Source: Sugiyamaella lignohabitans (taxonomy: Eukaryota > Ascomycota > Dipodascomycetes > Dipodascales > Trichomonascaceae). From it: a DNA stretch of 64,000 bases. The notes under the pieces were generated by a model. That model did no database searches. It was given only the letters and a program-made list of their open reading frames with translations, and had not been told where the DNA came from. The DNA is taken from assembly GCF_001640025.1 (NCBI RefSeq), contig NC_031671.1, forward strand, positions 1,860,001-1,924,000. Reading direction: 5' to 3'. Shown piece by piece: positions 41,467 through 53,901 of this stretch. The translations under genes and the position numbers were made by a program. Within the stretch, counting starts at the first letter, position 1. Each line of letters begins with the position of its first letter.

Positions 41467-41640
41467 TTATCTAGGACAAGGCCTGCGACGTCTTCTATAA
41501 CGGTTTGCTGAAGCTGCCTTTCCATTAAGATTTTTCGTACCAGCTGACGGTTTTTCTCGAAAGATCGGGGCCGGTGATACGATTCATCTGAAGAGCTGGG
41601 TTTATCAACAGATGGATTGTGGGCCGAGGAGGCAATAGAG
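41467..41640 (-). pseudogene. 3' relic of the P-loop family
   Basis: On the minus strand the end reads AAGACGTCGCAGG, then CTTGTCCTAGATAAATG, aligning with the end of copy 1 (AAGACGTCGAGG, then TGGTCCTAGATAAATG at 4366-4396). Translated, GKAASANRYRRRRRPCPR ends at a TAA like RRAAPVNRPRRRRGSGPR of copy 1. Further upstream DKPSSSDES matches DKPSSAVNAEES but in another frame, so it is decayed. Similarity continues about 80 bp past the stop. This shows the family reached beyond the first 13 kb. Confidence 0.75.
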
Positions 41641-42021
41641 GTAACCTCTAGTATTATCCAAAGTAGGATCTTATCTCATTATAAATATATATAGTATAAC
41701 ATGACAGTTCAAACTTTTCAGAATAATGGGCCTCACACTCGGAATCCGTAGGTACCCTTTATTTGACATCACAATCTCTTCGTCAGAGACTTGGTCGAAG
41801 ATCTTCCTTCACGAACTGCCCATATAAATTGCAGAACATAGCATTTACATGCTAGATATTTTATGGGCTAATCAATATCCCTCGATATAATATAAATGAG
41901 TATAAATATTTATTTAATGCTATCCGCTGAGGATACTGGTATGAGCTTTGGACAGGTCACTCATGAGCAGACCCATGATGTCGACTGGATATTAGTGCGG
42001 GAATAGGGGCCATCATATGTG

Positions 42022-42105
42022 TTACCCGGCGTTCAGTACATTTTTAATCTAATTTAATTGCAGAGTCCACTATAACCAACAACACCGAGTATCTATGCCG
42101 GGTAA
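42022..42105. promoter_or_regulatory. Inverted pair of TTACCCGG sites
   Basis: TTACCCGG at 42022-42029 and CCGGGTAA at 42098-42105, about 365 bp upstream of SPS19. Reb1-type core; role is inferred. Confidence 0.45.
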
Positions 42106-42132
42106 CACTAAAAGTGAGCGAACGGGTGGGTG

Positions 42133-42269
42133 TGCCTCCGGCCGCTGGGGCTCCGCCCCAGACCCTGGTTGCTCCTGCTTCGCAGGAGTTGGCTGGGATC
42201 GTACGCCCGACTCGAGCGAAGCGAGAGGAGCAGCCAGGGTCTGGGGCGGAGCCCCAGCCGCCGGAGGCA
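42133..42269. repeat. GC palindromic element 20
   Basis: Complete; the palindrome extends outward perfectly (CGGGTGGGTG on the left, CACCCACCCG on the right). One left-arm change, GGCCGCTGG. Confidence 0.93.
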
Positions 42270-42468
42270 CACCCACCCGATATGCGATCACAAAATATGT
42301 GGTTAGGGGAGGCAGGACATACATCCTCGGCTCGATGCAGAGAGGCCGAAATGCGGGGGGTCGTGCCATATATATATCAGAATCGATCTCGAGGAGAGTT
42401 GCAAGAGACCAGAGAGGGTGATAAAGTGATTGAATAGGAAAAAAGATTTGATTGATACAGAAGAAACA

Positions 42469-43350
42469 ATGCCGAATACACTGGACTCTTCGTACTACGA
42501 GACCTCGATCTATAAGAAGGGCATTTTCGACGGCAAAGTTGTGTTTGTGACAGGTGGAGCAGGAACCATTTGTCGGGTTCAGGTCGAGGCTCTGGTGCTG
42601 TTAGGAGCCAATGCTGCTATTCTAGGCCGTCGAACCGAGGCCACTGAGAAAGCGGCTGCAGAGATTCAGCAGCTGCGACCAGGTGCTAAAGTGATTGGGA
42701 TTGGCGGAGTGGATGTTAGAGATGTCAAGTCATTGGCCAGTGCTGTTGATACAACCGTCAAACAACTTGGCAAAATCGATTTCGTTATAGCTGGAGCAGC
42801 AGGAAACTTCCTTTCTCATGTCGGAGGCCTGTCAGCACGTGCTTTTAAAACGGTTATTGACATCGATCTCCTTGGTTCATACAATACAGCCAAGGCCACC
42901 TTCGACCAGCTGCGTGCCAATAAGGGCCATATCCTGTTTGTCTCGGCCACGCTCCATTATATAGGTTTGCCAATGCAAGCACATGCTTCGGCGGCTAAAG
43001 CCGGAGTCGATTCGTTAATGAGAACCCTGGCTGTCGAATTAGGACCTCTTGGGATCCAATCCAATGCCATTGCACCCGGTCCTATTGCCGGCACCGAGGG
43101 CATTGACAGACTGCTCCCTGAACATCTCGCCAAACGAGCTGTCGAATTAGTCCCTCTTCAGCGACTAGGAACCACCACGGATATCGCCAATGCCACGGTG
43201 TTCCTTCTTTCACCAGCCGCTAGCTATGTCACCGGCACCGTCACCGTGGTTGACGGAGCCTCGTGGCAGCTCGGCGAGCCCTCTACCTCTGATCCTGAAC
43301 TTTACCCAGGAGTCATCAGTAAGCTCAACGAAGGAGACAACAAACTTTAA
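42469..43350 (+). CDS. SPS19: Peroxisomal 2,4-dienoyl-CoA reductase
   Basis: Sps19 reduces 2,4-dienoyl-CoA intermediates with NADPH so that unsaturated fatty acids can enter peroxisomal beta-oxidation. From the ATG at 42469 it has 293 residues, the family length (Saccharomyces 292); the frame is open upstream to a TTG only. It is a short-chain dehydrogenase with the cofactor loop VTGGAGTICR, GGVDVRD, the AGAAGNFLS segment in place of the common NNAG, and SATLHYIGLPMQAHASAAKAG, where the usual Tyr of YxxxK is absent as in dienoyl-CoA reductases. The C-terminus is NKL, a workable variant of the SKL peroxisome signal. Single exon. Confidence 0.93.
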   Translation: MPNTLDSSYYETSIYKKGIFDGKVVFVTGGAGTICRVQVEALVLLGANAAILGRRTEATEKAAAEIQQLRPGAKVIGIGGVDVRDVKSLASAVDTTVKQLGKIDFVIAGAAGNFLSHVGGLSARAFKTVIDIDLLGSYNTAKATFDQLRANKGHILFVSATLHYIGLPMQAHASAAKAGVDSLMRTLAVELGPLGIQSNAIAPGPIAGTEGIDRLLPEHLAKRAVELVPLQRLGTTTDIANATVFLLSPAASYVTGTVTVVDGASWQLGEPSTSDPELYPGVISKLNEGDNKL

Positions 43351-43397
43351 ACTTTAATTGCAATTTCCTGGCGGCTAAAAAACTGGGGTGGTGGGTG

Positions 43398-43542
43398 TGC
43401 CTCCGGCGGCTGGGGCTCCGCCCCAGACCCTGGTTGCTCCTGCTTCGCAGGAGATTGGGCTGGCATCGGAGACGTAAAAACCGACTCGAGCGAAGCGAGA
43501 GGAGCTACCGGGTCTGGGGCAGCGCCCCAGCCGCCGGACGCA
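43398..43542. repeat. GC palindromic element 21
   Basis: Complete, 48 bp after SPS19. Right end mutated to CCGGACGCA. Outer flanks GTGGTGGGTG and CACTCCACCAC are nearly complementary. Confidence 0.9.
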
Positions 43543-43729
43543 CACTCCACCACTGGATCGCGAGTCAGGGGCCAAATTTACCGATCTACAGGGTCGGGTG
43601 ATCGGCGATGACGCGGACCTAGTCAATCCACAACCCCTCATTCCATGCATCCAATCGAGAGATCGATTCCGAGTTCCAGGCCTCATGCTTAATCAGCTGC
43701 AGACCCGGGTCGACGGGGGAGGGGAGGTC

Positions 43730-43873
43730 TGCCTCCGGCGGATGGGGCTCCGCCCCAGACCCTGGTTGCTCCTGCTTCGCAGGAAATTAGCTGGCATCGG
43801 AGACGTAAACACCGACTCGAGCGAAGCGAGAGGAGCCACGGGGTCTGGGGCAGCGCCCCAGCCGCCGGAGGCA
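43730..43873. repeat. GC palindromic element 22
   Basis: Complete; left arm has GGCGGATGGGG. The interior TTAGCTGGCATCGGAGACGTAAA is shared (in pieces under 20 bp) with element 21, so these two neighbours share a recent origin. Confidence 0.9.
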
Positions 43874-44890
43874 CACCCCCAACCCCTGGGCCCGGGCTGG
43901 AGGCACGACCCCCTCTGTACCCAGGCCCGCTATGGGATACCGTATACAGTTAGGCTGTGCGGCGAGCAGCGTCGTTCGGTGCGTTATCTTGGCTTATCGA
44001 TAGGCTACTGTGATGCCAGCACGGGAACAGGTGCATGCAGCCAGAATATGTGTACATAGGCGCCGGGGGCAGCAGCATTGGTGGGTGGGGGCTCACGTGG
44101 CTGGAGATAGTGCCATCTGAGACACCAGTGGCATGTGAGGCGGCGGTGCATGTGGGTTGGTGTGGGTTCTGATGGTAAGGCCCGCTCGGAGATGGGTTTC
44201 CTGGTTCAGAATTAGAGATATGTTTATGTCTGGTGATGTAGGGATTGTCGCCATGCCCCCTGTTTAAAAAAAGCCACATATTCCGGGGTCATGGTGCGTG
44301 GAGTATTTCTATAAAACTAGCCGGCTGTCCTTCCGCGCCTTCAGTTTTACAATCTTTTTTTATTTTGTATTTTCGCTTTTTCATTGTATTACTGTATTAC
44401 ACTGTATTACACTGTTTTACGTCCAGTCGGTAACCAGTCGATAACCGGATAAGTGTGATTTTCTATCAATTCTAATTCGATTTTGTTTAGGTTGTTGATT
44501 TTGTTACTTTGTTATCGGCGTCTGTTCGACTGACTGATTATTGTTTATTTTTCTGGTTTTGATTGTTCAGTTTATTACACAGCAGTTGTAATCTACGAAC
44601 TTTGCACGACCATTCGCCAGTAACTCACATATCAGAGGTGGTTTGCGGTTAAGGTTACGGTCTGCATCTGGTAGCTCATTGGTACATCTGTGTACAGACT
44701 AATATTGATAGGCAAATCACAACGCATACTGATAAGACCCGATATTTGATAACAGATATTATCTCCCACACCAGTGCTGTGATAGGAGGTGTCCTGCTTA
44801 CTGATACATATTTGATAAGTCTATCAGTGCCGAACATCCCCCTTTGATAGTTGTGGATCAAATAAATAGCAACGGTTGGTACGTGATCGT
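43874..44890. other. Non-coding stretch upstream of the PQ-loop gene
   Basis: No supported gene. TGTATTAC is repeated three times near 44388-44415. TCACGTGG occurs at about 44093. Confidence 0.45.
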
Positions 44891-44894
44891 AGTA

Positions 44895-45235
44895 CATAAT
44901 ACTATCACAACTATCACTATTACTATCAACTACTAGTATCACTATTACTGTCGACTACTATTATCAACTACTAGTATAACTACTACTATCAACTACTATT
45001 ATCAACTACTAGTATTGCTATCGACTACTAGTATTACTACTACTATCAACTACTATTATCAACTACTAGTATTACTACTACTACTATCAACACTACTAGT
45101 ATTAACTAAGTACTAGTATTACTGTCAACTACTTCTAGTAACAATATTACTAGTATAAGTATTTACTACTACTATCAACTAGTAGTATTACTATCAACTG
45201 CTATCACTGCTATTTGCTACTAGTCAATACTGCTG
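44895..45235. repeat. ACTACTATCA/ACTAGTATT minisatellite
   Basis: Irregular tandem units mixing ACTACTATCA, ACTACTAGTATT and ATTACTACT over about 340 bp, ending about 260 bp upstream of the PQ-loop gene start. Confidence 0.9.
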
Positions 45236-45496
45236 TTTACTGTTTACTTCAGAAACAACGGTTCTAACTCGACTTTATAAAAACTGTGAGAGTCTAATAC
45301 TGACTAACTCTGAGTTTTGATCCTGCCAGTAGCAATCACTTGGCATAATACACAATATACAGTACAAGATTTGACACTACTAATTGAGTAGAGCGACAAA
45401 ATACTCTCCAAGCTGATTCTATCCCGTCCCTTCTCACCGTACTCAATCACCGCACTCATCTCCGAATAGTACGTACGTCATAACCTCATCCACACC

Positions 45497-46714
45497 ATGT
45501 CAGATTTAGCTACCTGTAACCCTCATGAAAACGGTATTGCATTGATCAACTGGATCTATTTCATCTCTGGAGGTTGTGTCTATGGCCACATGTCTGAACT
45601 GTCATGGGTTGCCAGCACTGTTTCAGTGACGGGATGGATCTCGGCCGGTCTGTATCAGATATACCTCATGTACATGACTAAAAGAGCTGCGGGATTCTCT
45701 GCATTATTTCTGCTATGCTGGGTCATTGGCGACATCACTAACGTCATTGGTTGCTATTATACAGACCAGATGACGTTCCAGAAGATCTTGTCCACTTCAT
45801 CTCTTATGCTAGATAGCACCCTGATGATGCAGTATTTCTACTACAAGAGCAAACATCCTGAGATTGGCTGTGAAGACGACCAAGACAATGATGACTTGAC
45901 GTACAACTACGAGTATGACGATGATGTCGACATGAACAAAGATGGCACCTCTGTCCATCTACGGCGGTCTGGATCCCATTCTCCACCCATTCTCTCGATG
46001 CTCGAAAGATCTGTTCACCAGAACCACGTCGCTGTTCCATCTAGCACTTCTTCTACTGATAATTCCAACAGCCATACCAGTTCTGATATCACTGGCCAAA
46101 GCTCTAGCAGCGGTAGCACCAGTAGCACCAGCAATTCTGGACCATCGACTATGACTACTGTTCTCCTAGCATCAGCCCTTGCTGTTCGAGGAGCCACTGC
46201 TGCTCCACTTGTGGGAGCTACTGCCGTTTCTGGCACTCCGCTGTTCGATACACACATGGTAGGAACAGTCTGTGCCTGGATCTGTCAATCTCTGTACACA
46301 TTCTCTCCTCTTCCCCAGATTGTGAAGAACTACCGACACCGGTCGACTGGTGGGGTCAGCATGGCACTGTTCCTGGCCGATATGATTGGCAATCTGGGCT
46401 ACAGTCTGTCAATTCTAGCAGCGTCTCGAAGCATTCTCAACCACCACGAACGCTCGGCCTTCCTCCTCGAAGAACTGCCATATCTCGCTGGAACTGCCAC
46501 TACCTTCACCCTCGAACTGGCTCTCCTCTGGCAGTACATGCATTACGGAACGACCTCTGCCTCTTCCTCACCCACTCTCACCTCGACCGTCTACTTCGAC
46601 GGCGAATCGCTCAGCCCGCTCACCTCACAACCCCAAGAGACCACCCAACTGCTCGACCCCCACTCGTCCTCCTCCAAGAAGTCCCTCACGAGCTACAGCA
46701 CCGTCTCTGTATAA
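45497..46714 (+). CDS. PQ-loop membrane transporter, Ypq/Rtc2-like
   Basis: Family members are seven-helix vacuolar or lysosomal exporters of cationic amino acids (Ypq1-3, PQLC2). The 405-residue product has two PQ-loop repeats. The first is GWISAGLYQIYLMYMTKRA followed by GFSALFLL, with Tyr-Gln instead of Pro-Gln. The second is canonical, FSPLPQIVKNYRHRSTGG followed by VSMALFLADM. The repeats are separated by an acidic and Ser-rich loop of about 110 residues (140-250). Helices before and after each repeat are clear (LSWVASTVSVTGWI; LAGTATTFTLELALLWQYM). ATG at 45497 follows CACC. Exact paralogue cannot be assigned. Confidence 0.85.
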   Translation: MSDLATCNPHENGIALINWIYFISGGCVYGHMSELSWVASTVSVTGWISAGLYQIYLMYMTKRAAGFSALFLLCWVIGDITNVIGCYYTDQMTFQKILSTSSLMLDSTLMMQYFYYKSKHPEIGCEDDQDNDDLTYNYEYDDDVDMNKDGTSVHLRRSGSHSPPILSMLERSVHQNHVAVPSSTSSTDNSNSHTSSDITGQSSSSGSTSSTSNSGPSTMTTVLLASALAVRGATAAPLVGATAVSGTPLFDTHMVGTVCAWICQSLYTFSPLPQIVKNYRHRSTGGVSMALFLADMIGNLGYSLSILAASRSILNHHERSAFLLEELPYLAGTATTFTLELALLWQYMHYGTTSASSSPTLTSTVYFDGESLSPLTSQPQETTQLLDPHSSSSKKSLTSYSTVSV

Positions 46715-46752
46715 TGATATTATGATTCCTATATATTTAATTGCATTTCTAA

Positions 46753-48975
<2,223 letters not shown>

Positions 48976-49069
48976 ACAATACCATTCTCTTACCCCTCTA
49001 AACCCGTGTAATAACCTATGTAGTGGCTAGGAAATATATCTCTATATAACAGGGATCCCCTGGGGGACA

Positions 49070-49208
49070 TGCCTCCGGCGGCTGGGGCTGCGCCCCAGAC
49101 CCCCCAGCTCCTCTCGCTTCGCTCGAGTCGGGCGTCGACGGTGCCGGCAACTTCTGCGAAAAGCAGAAGCAACCATGGTCTGGGGCGGAGCCCCAGCCGC
49201 CGGAGGCA
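49070..49208. repeat. GC palindromic element 24
   Basis: Complete, between convergent PAP1 and RKM4. Left arm GGGGCTGCGCCCC; inner hairpin CTTCTGCGAAAAGCAGAAG is altered on both sides in step. CACCCG lies just outside. Confidence 0.92.
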
Positions 49209-49220
49209 TAGTCCCACCCG

Positions 49221-50666
49221 TTAGTGTCGCTGGCGTTTTGCCGGGTCAGAGGCCCCGGTGTCGGGTTCGCGCTTTTTCTTGAGTCCGGTGAAGATGGAGG
49301 TCGAGGGGAGAACGGCACAGTCTTTGACCCAGTCGAGACAGTTGAGGAGGATGCGGATCTCGCCAATGAGCACTTCTTGGCACATTTTGGCGCGGGTCGT
49401 GAACACCTCGTCTGAGAGGTCCGGGGTGCGGTCGTTTCGGATTTCCGACACAAGGTGTGCGGGGTACATGGCAAGTCGACTGTTGATGGCCCGTTGGAGG
49501 ATGGGGAGTGACTCGGTGGTTAGCTCGCCAGATTGTGCTTTGTTGTAGATTGATTCGAGAACCGCTCGTGGTTTGTATCCTTGAGACTGTTCTGTCAGTT
49601 GTAGAAACAGCGTGAGCATTATAGTTTCCGGTTCAAGCTCGCCGGACACGGGAATGTCGTATGCTTCGTCAATAATATCGTTATCTTGATCTAGTTTGGC
49701 AAGTGTCCCAAATTGAGCGTCGATATCCTGGTTGGTCAGTTTGGTACTGGAATTCACGAGCTCGCTTTTAACAGCGTCAATAATCAGATCAGTACTGATT
49801 TCAACAACATCGAACTCGGTACCACCTGCTTGGGCATAGCCATATCTGCGCATCAGATCGCTGTTCGGCAGCTCACCATATGTGTTATAAATCTGGTCTC
49901 CTTTAGCGATTTTCTTGATAGATCTCATTTCTAATACACTGTTGTCGTCTGTATGACATAAATGGGCATTACACAGGCGAGTGTGTGCATTCAGAATATC
50001 CGCCAGTGGAACCATGGCTTTGACTGCATCCACATCGTCATCTTCCTCATCCTCGTTCCCATCGTTTCCGTGGTTGCTAGTGGAGTTTGTGCTTTTAGAA
50101 GGTTCGATATCGAATCCGTACGACATAATCAGACTGCCCATTCTGTGGAATGCGTTGATTGATGTGTCGATATCACCACTGAAAAACTCTGATGCTCCTG
50201 GACTGTTCAACAGCGGCACTACTTGTTCATGGTAGCTATTGTCGGCTTCTTTTTTGCCGATTTTATCAATTAAAGCCGACCCACGCAGCCTCTCAATGTC
50301 CTCGTCACTCCAAAACATGGGTGTATTGAACGAATCAGGAAGAATATCAAAATATGGCTTCCATCGGTCCGAGCTTTGGATGCTCATCATGTACGCAATT
50401 AGTCCGAACCACGGATCTGTCTCTTCACCTGACGATTTCAGAAACTCCACAAACCTGCTGTCGTTATCAACAGCAATAACAGACTTTCTAGGAATAGTAA
50501 ACAAAATCTCGTCCTCCTGAATATCCTCTTCGGCACGCAGCCCACGGCCCTGGTTCTGGGCCCGGTAGTCATGAATAGCCACTTTCGGCGAGATCTCGAC
50601 CCCGTTGGCCACCAGCCACTTCCAAAACGCCGTGGTCTTGTCGTTAAAATCGTCCACACTCGGCAT
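49221..50666 (-). CDS. RKM4: SET-domain ribosomal lysine methyltransferase Rkm4
   Basis: Rkm4 methylates a lysine of ribosomal protein eL42 (Rpl42); the human relative is SETD6. The ATG at 50666 gives 481 residues (Saccharomyces 494). The SET domain is split by an insert as in the Rkm/SETD6 class: NQGRGLRAEEDIQEDEIL (start), then FGLIAYMMS and RWKPYFDILP, then PLADILNAHTRLCNAHL (NHxxxxN-type cofactor site, here NAHTRLCNA) and NTYGELPNSDLMRRYGY (catalytic Tyr region). A C-terminal Rubisco-LSMT-like substrate-binding half follows. An acidic loop (NEDEEDDDVD) lies in the insert; the tail is basic. Single exon. Confidence 0.88.
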   Translation of the reverse strand: MPSVDDFNDKTTAFWKWLVANGVEISPKVAIHDYRAQNQGRGLRAEEDIQEDEILFTIPRKSVIAVDNDSRFVEFLKSSGEETDPWFGLIAYMMSIQSSDRWKPYFDILPDSFNTPMFWSDEDIERLRGSALIDKIGKKEADNSYHEQVVPLLNSPGASEFFSGDIDTSINAFHRMGSLIMSYGFDIEPSKSTNSTSNHGNDGNEDEEDDDVDAVKAMVPLADILNAHTRLCNAHLCHTDDNSVLEMRSIKKIAKGDQIYNTYGELPNSDLMRRYGYAQAGGTEFDVVEISTDLIIDAVKSELVNSSTKLTNQDIDAQFGTLAKLDQDNDIIDEAYDIPVSGELEPETIMLTLFLQLTEQSQGYKPRAVLESIYNKAQSGELTTESLPILQRAINSRLAMYPAHLVSEIRNDRTPDLSDEVFTTRAKMCQEVLIGEIRILLNCLDWVKDCAVLPSTSIFTGLKKKREPDTGASDPAKRQRH

Positions 50667-50902
50667 ATCTTTCTACCACCTGTTACTAAACCGGTGTTAT
50701 ATATAATATATTTTCATGTTTACAATCTGCACCAGATCTAGCTTTTTCACCCTGCTTCCCCACCCCTTATCTTTTCAATTTTTCAAGAGATAAGGGTTAG
50801 GTCCAACTCGCGTTCGTCCACCGCTAACTGAGACTCGCGAACCGGTCCATCGACCCCCATCTCCCACGTAAACACCGCTCATACAACCACTTCCGCGCGA
50901 CA

Positions 50903-52403
<1,501 letters not shown>

Positions 52404-52428
52404 ATCAGCCTTTTATAAGGGGGGGCAA

Positions 52429-52565
52429 TGCCTCCGGCGGCTGGGGCTCCGCCCCAGACCCCGTGGCTCCTGCTTCGCAGGAGTGGTTGGGACCGTCGAC
52501 GAACCGACTCGAGCGCAGCGAGAGGAGCAGCGGGGTCTGGGGCGCAGCCCCAGCCGCCGGAGGCA
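52429..52565. repeat. GC palindromic element 27
   Basis: Complete, 25 bp after the HAT2 stop. Right arm has GGGGCGCAGCCCC. Confidence 0.92.
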
Positions 52566-52703
52566 GGGTCCGCCAGACCCTGCGTCTCGCCCCGGCTGCA
52601 CAGCCGCACCAGTTGAAAAATTCCGTGAAGTGCATTGGAGACGAGTGTGTAGTAGTAATATAGGAAGGAGTACAGAGTTCGTTTTGTGACTGATATTTCC
52701 AGA

Positions 52704-53720
52704 ATGTTCGGATCGGGACGTGCTTGTGTGAGCAGGGCGGTTCCGTCGGCGCGTAGGGGCGTGAAAACGAAAGCTAAGATCGCGGTTCAGCTGTTGAAAG
52801 ACTGGCCCGGGTTGGGTGCTGAGGGCGAGATCGTGCGGGTTACGCCTGGTCAGATGCGCAACCAGCTCCATCCGAGCAATGGCGCTTCGTACGTGGTCAA
52901 GGGAACTCCTTTAAAGATCCCGGTTAGAACCAGGGAAGAGATTATTGCCGAGAAAGAGGCCCAACAGGCCGAAATCGCCCGCCAGCAGCTGCAACAGCAG
53001 GAGGCCGATGTCAATGACAGGAGTCACCATCAGAAAGGTTATAACGACGTTCTTTCGGCATTGGGCATTCGTTCTGATAAGCCTCCATCGTCTTCGTCAT
53101 CGAGATCTACTGGTTCGACTTCTCGTTTGGACTTTTTGAACTTCCCGTCGAAAAAGGACTCCAGCTCGGCCGCTGCCAGCTCTGAATCTGCATCTTCTTC
53201 ATCCACATCCACATCCACATCCACATCAGCGAACCTGTTCGTTCTTCAGTCCGCTATCCAGTCATTACCACCCAATCTGATTATTCAAAGAGACTCTCAG
53301 ACTTCGGGATTCTTGAAAAAGAATCTTAAAACTGCTGAGTTCGCTAAACATATTCACAAACTCACCGGAGCTGATGTCGCTGAAAACCATATTTCCTTCA
53401 CAATCGCAACCAAGGCTGGCAAAGTGCCATCCACTCAAATCGACCATGTCGGAACCTACGAGGTTGTTTTCAAACTATCACCAGAGATTTCTATTTCTCG
53501 CAAGGTGTCTGTTCAAGCCACAGGTAATGTGTCTGTAGAGTCCACTTCAAGACCATTGAACGCCGAACTACCGGACTCTGTAGCTGCTGAGACCACTTCT
53601 CCCAGTCCTGCTACTGCACCAGCTTCTACCCCAGAACCGGCTGCTAAGTCCGCGAAATCCAAGGCCTTCGAGTGGGAAAACGATCTGCTCGTCAACTTAC
53701 AGGATAAGCGCGAAAAGTAG
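52704..53720 (+). CDS. MRPL50: Mitochondrial ribosomal protein bL9m
   Basis: Large-subunit protein of the mitochondrial ribosome, homologous to bacterial L9. The ATG at 52704 gives 338 residues. The start MFGSGRACVSRAVPSARRG is Arg-rich without acids, a mitochondrial presequence. The L9 N-terminal domain follows: IAVQLLKDWPGLGAEGEIV and VTPGQMRNQLHPSNGASYV. A Gln-rich helix and a low-complexity Ser/Thr run (encoded by CATCCA repeats near 53200) precede a C-terminal domain with AKHIHKLTGADVAENHI. It is longer than the Saccharomyces protein (139). The frame continues upstream to a GTG only. Confidence 0.85.
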   Translation: MFGSGRACVSRAVPSARRGVKTKAKIAVQLLKDWPGLGAEGEIVRVTPGQMRNQLHPSNGASYVVKGTPLKIPVRTREEIIAEKEAQQAEIARQQLQQQEADVNDRSHHQKGYNDVLSALGIRSDKPPSSSSSRSTGSTSRLDFLNFPSKKDSSSAAASSESASSSSTSTSTSTSANLFVLQSAIQSLPPNLIIQRDSQTSGFLKKNLKTAEFAKHIHKLTGADVAENHISFTIATKAGKVPSTQIDHVGTYEVVFKLSPEISISRKVSVQATGNVSVESTSRPLNAELPDSVAAETTSPSPATAPASTPEPAAKSAKSKAFEWENDLLVNLQDKREK

Positions 53721-53814
53721 ATGCCCTCTGTATATATCTTCTGTAAATATTCGAAATGCAATTTTTTGTTATAAGATATGTCTAAAGAATGTATCTCAGC
53801 GGTGGTGCCTTTGC

Positions 53815-53877
53815 TGCCTCCGGAGGCTGGGCTCCGCCCCAGACCCTGGTTGCTCCTCGAGCGAAGCTCGAGGAGTG
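53815..53877. repeat. GC palindromic element 28, degenerate left half
   Basis: Reads TGCCTCCGGAGGCTGGG, then CTCCGCCCCAG; the hairpin is CTCCTCGAGCGAAGCTCGAGGAG in two parts. It lies 25 bp from the stop of the importin gene. Confidence 0.8.
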
Positions 53878-53901
53878 TTAGAGCGGGGTGCAGGTGCGTG
53901 G

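Larger units (their letters stand above)
41155..42132. other. Intergenic DNA with family relic and paired TTACCCGG sites
   Basis: Contains the P-loop family relic at about 41380-41640. An inverted pair of TTACCCGG sites lies at 42022-42029 and 42098-42105. Otherwise AT-rich. Confidence 0.55.

Noticed and set aside
44895..45235. CRISPR-like array
   Set aside because: Units are short, irregular and contiguous without unique spacers, and the genome is eukaryotic.
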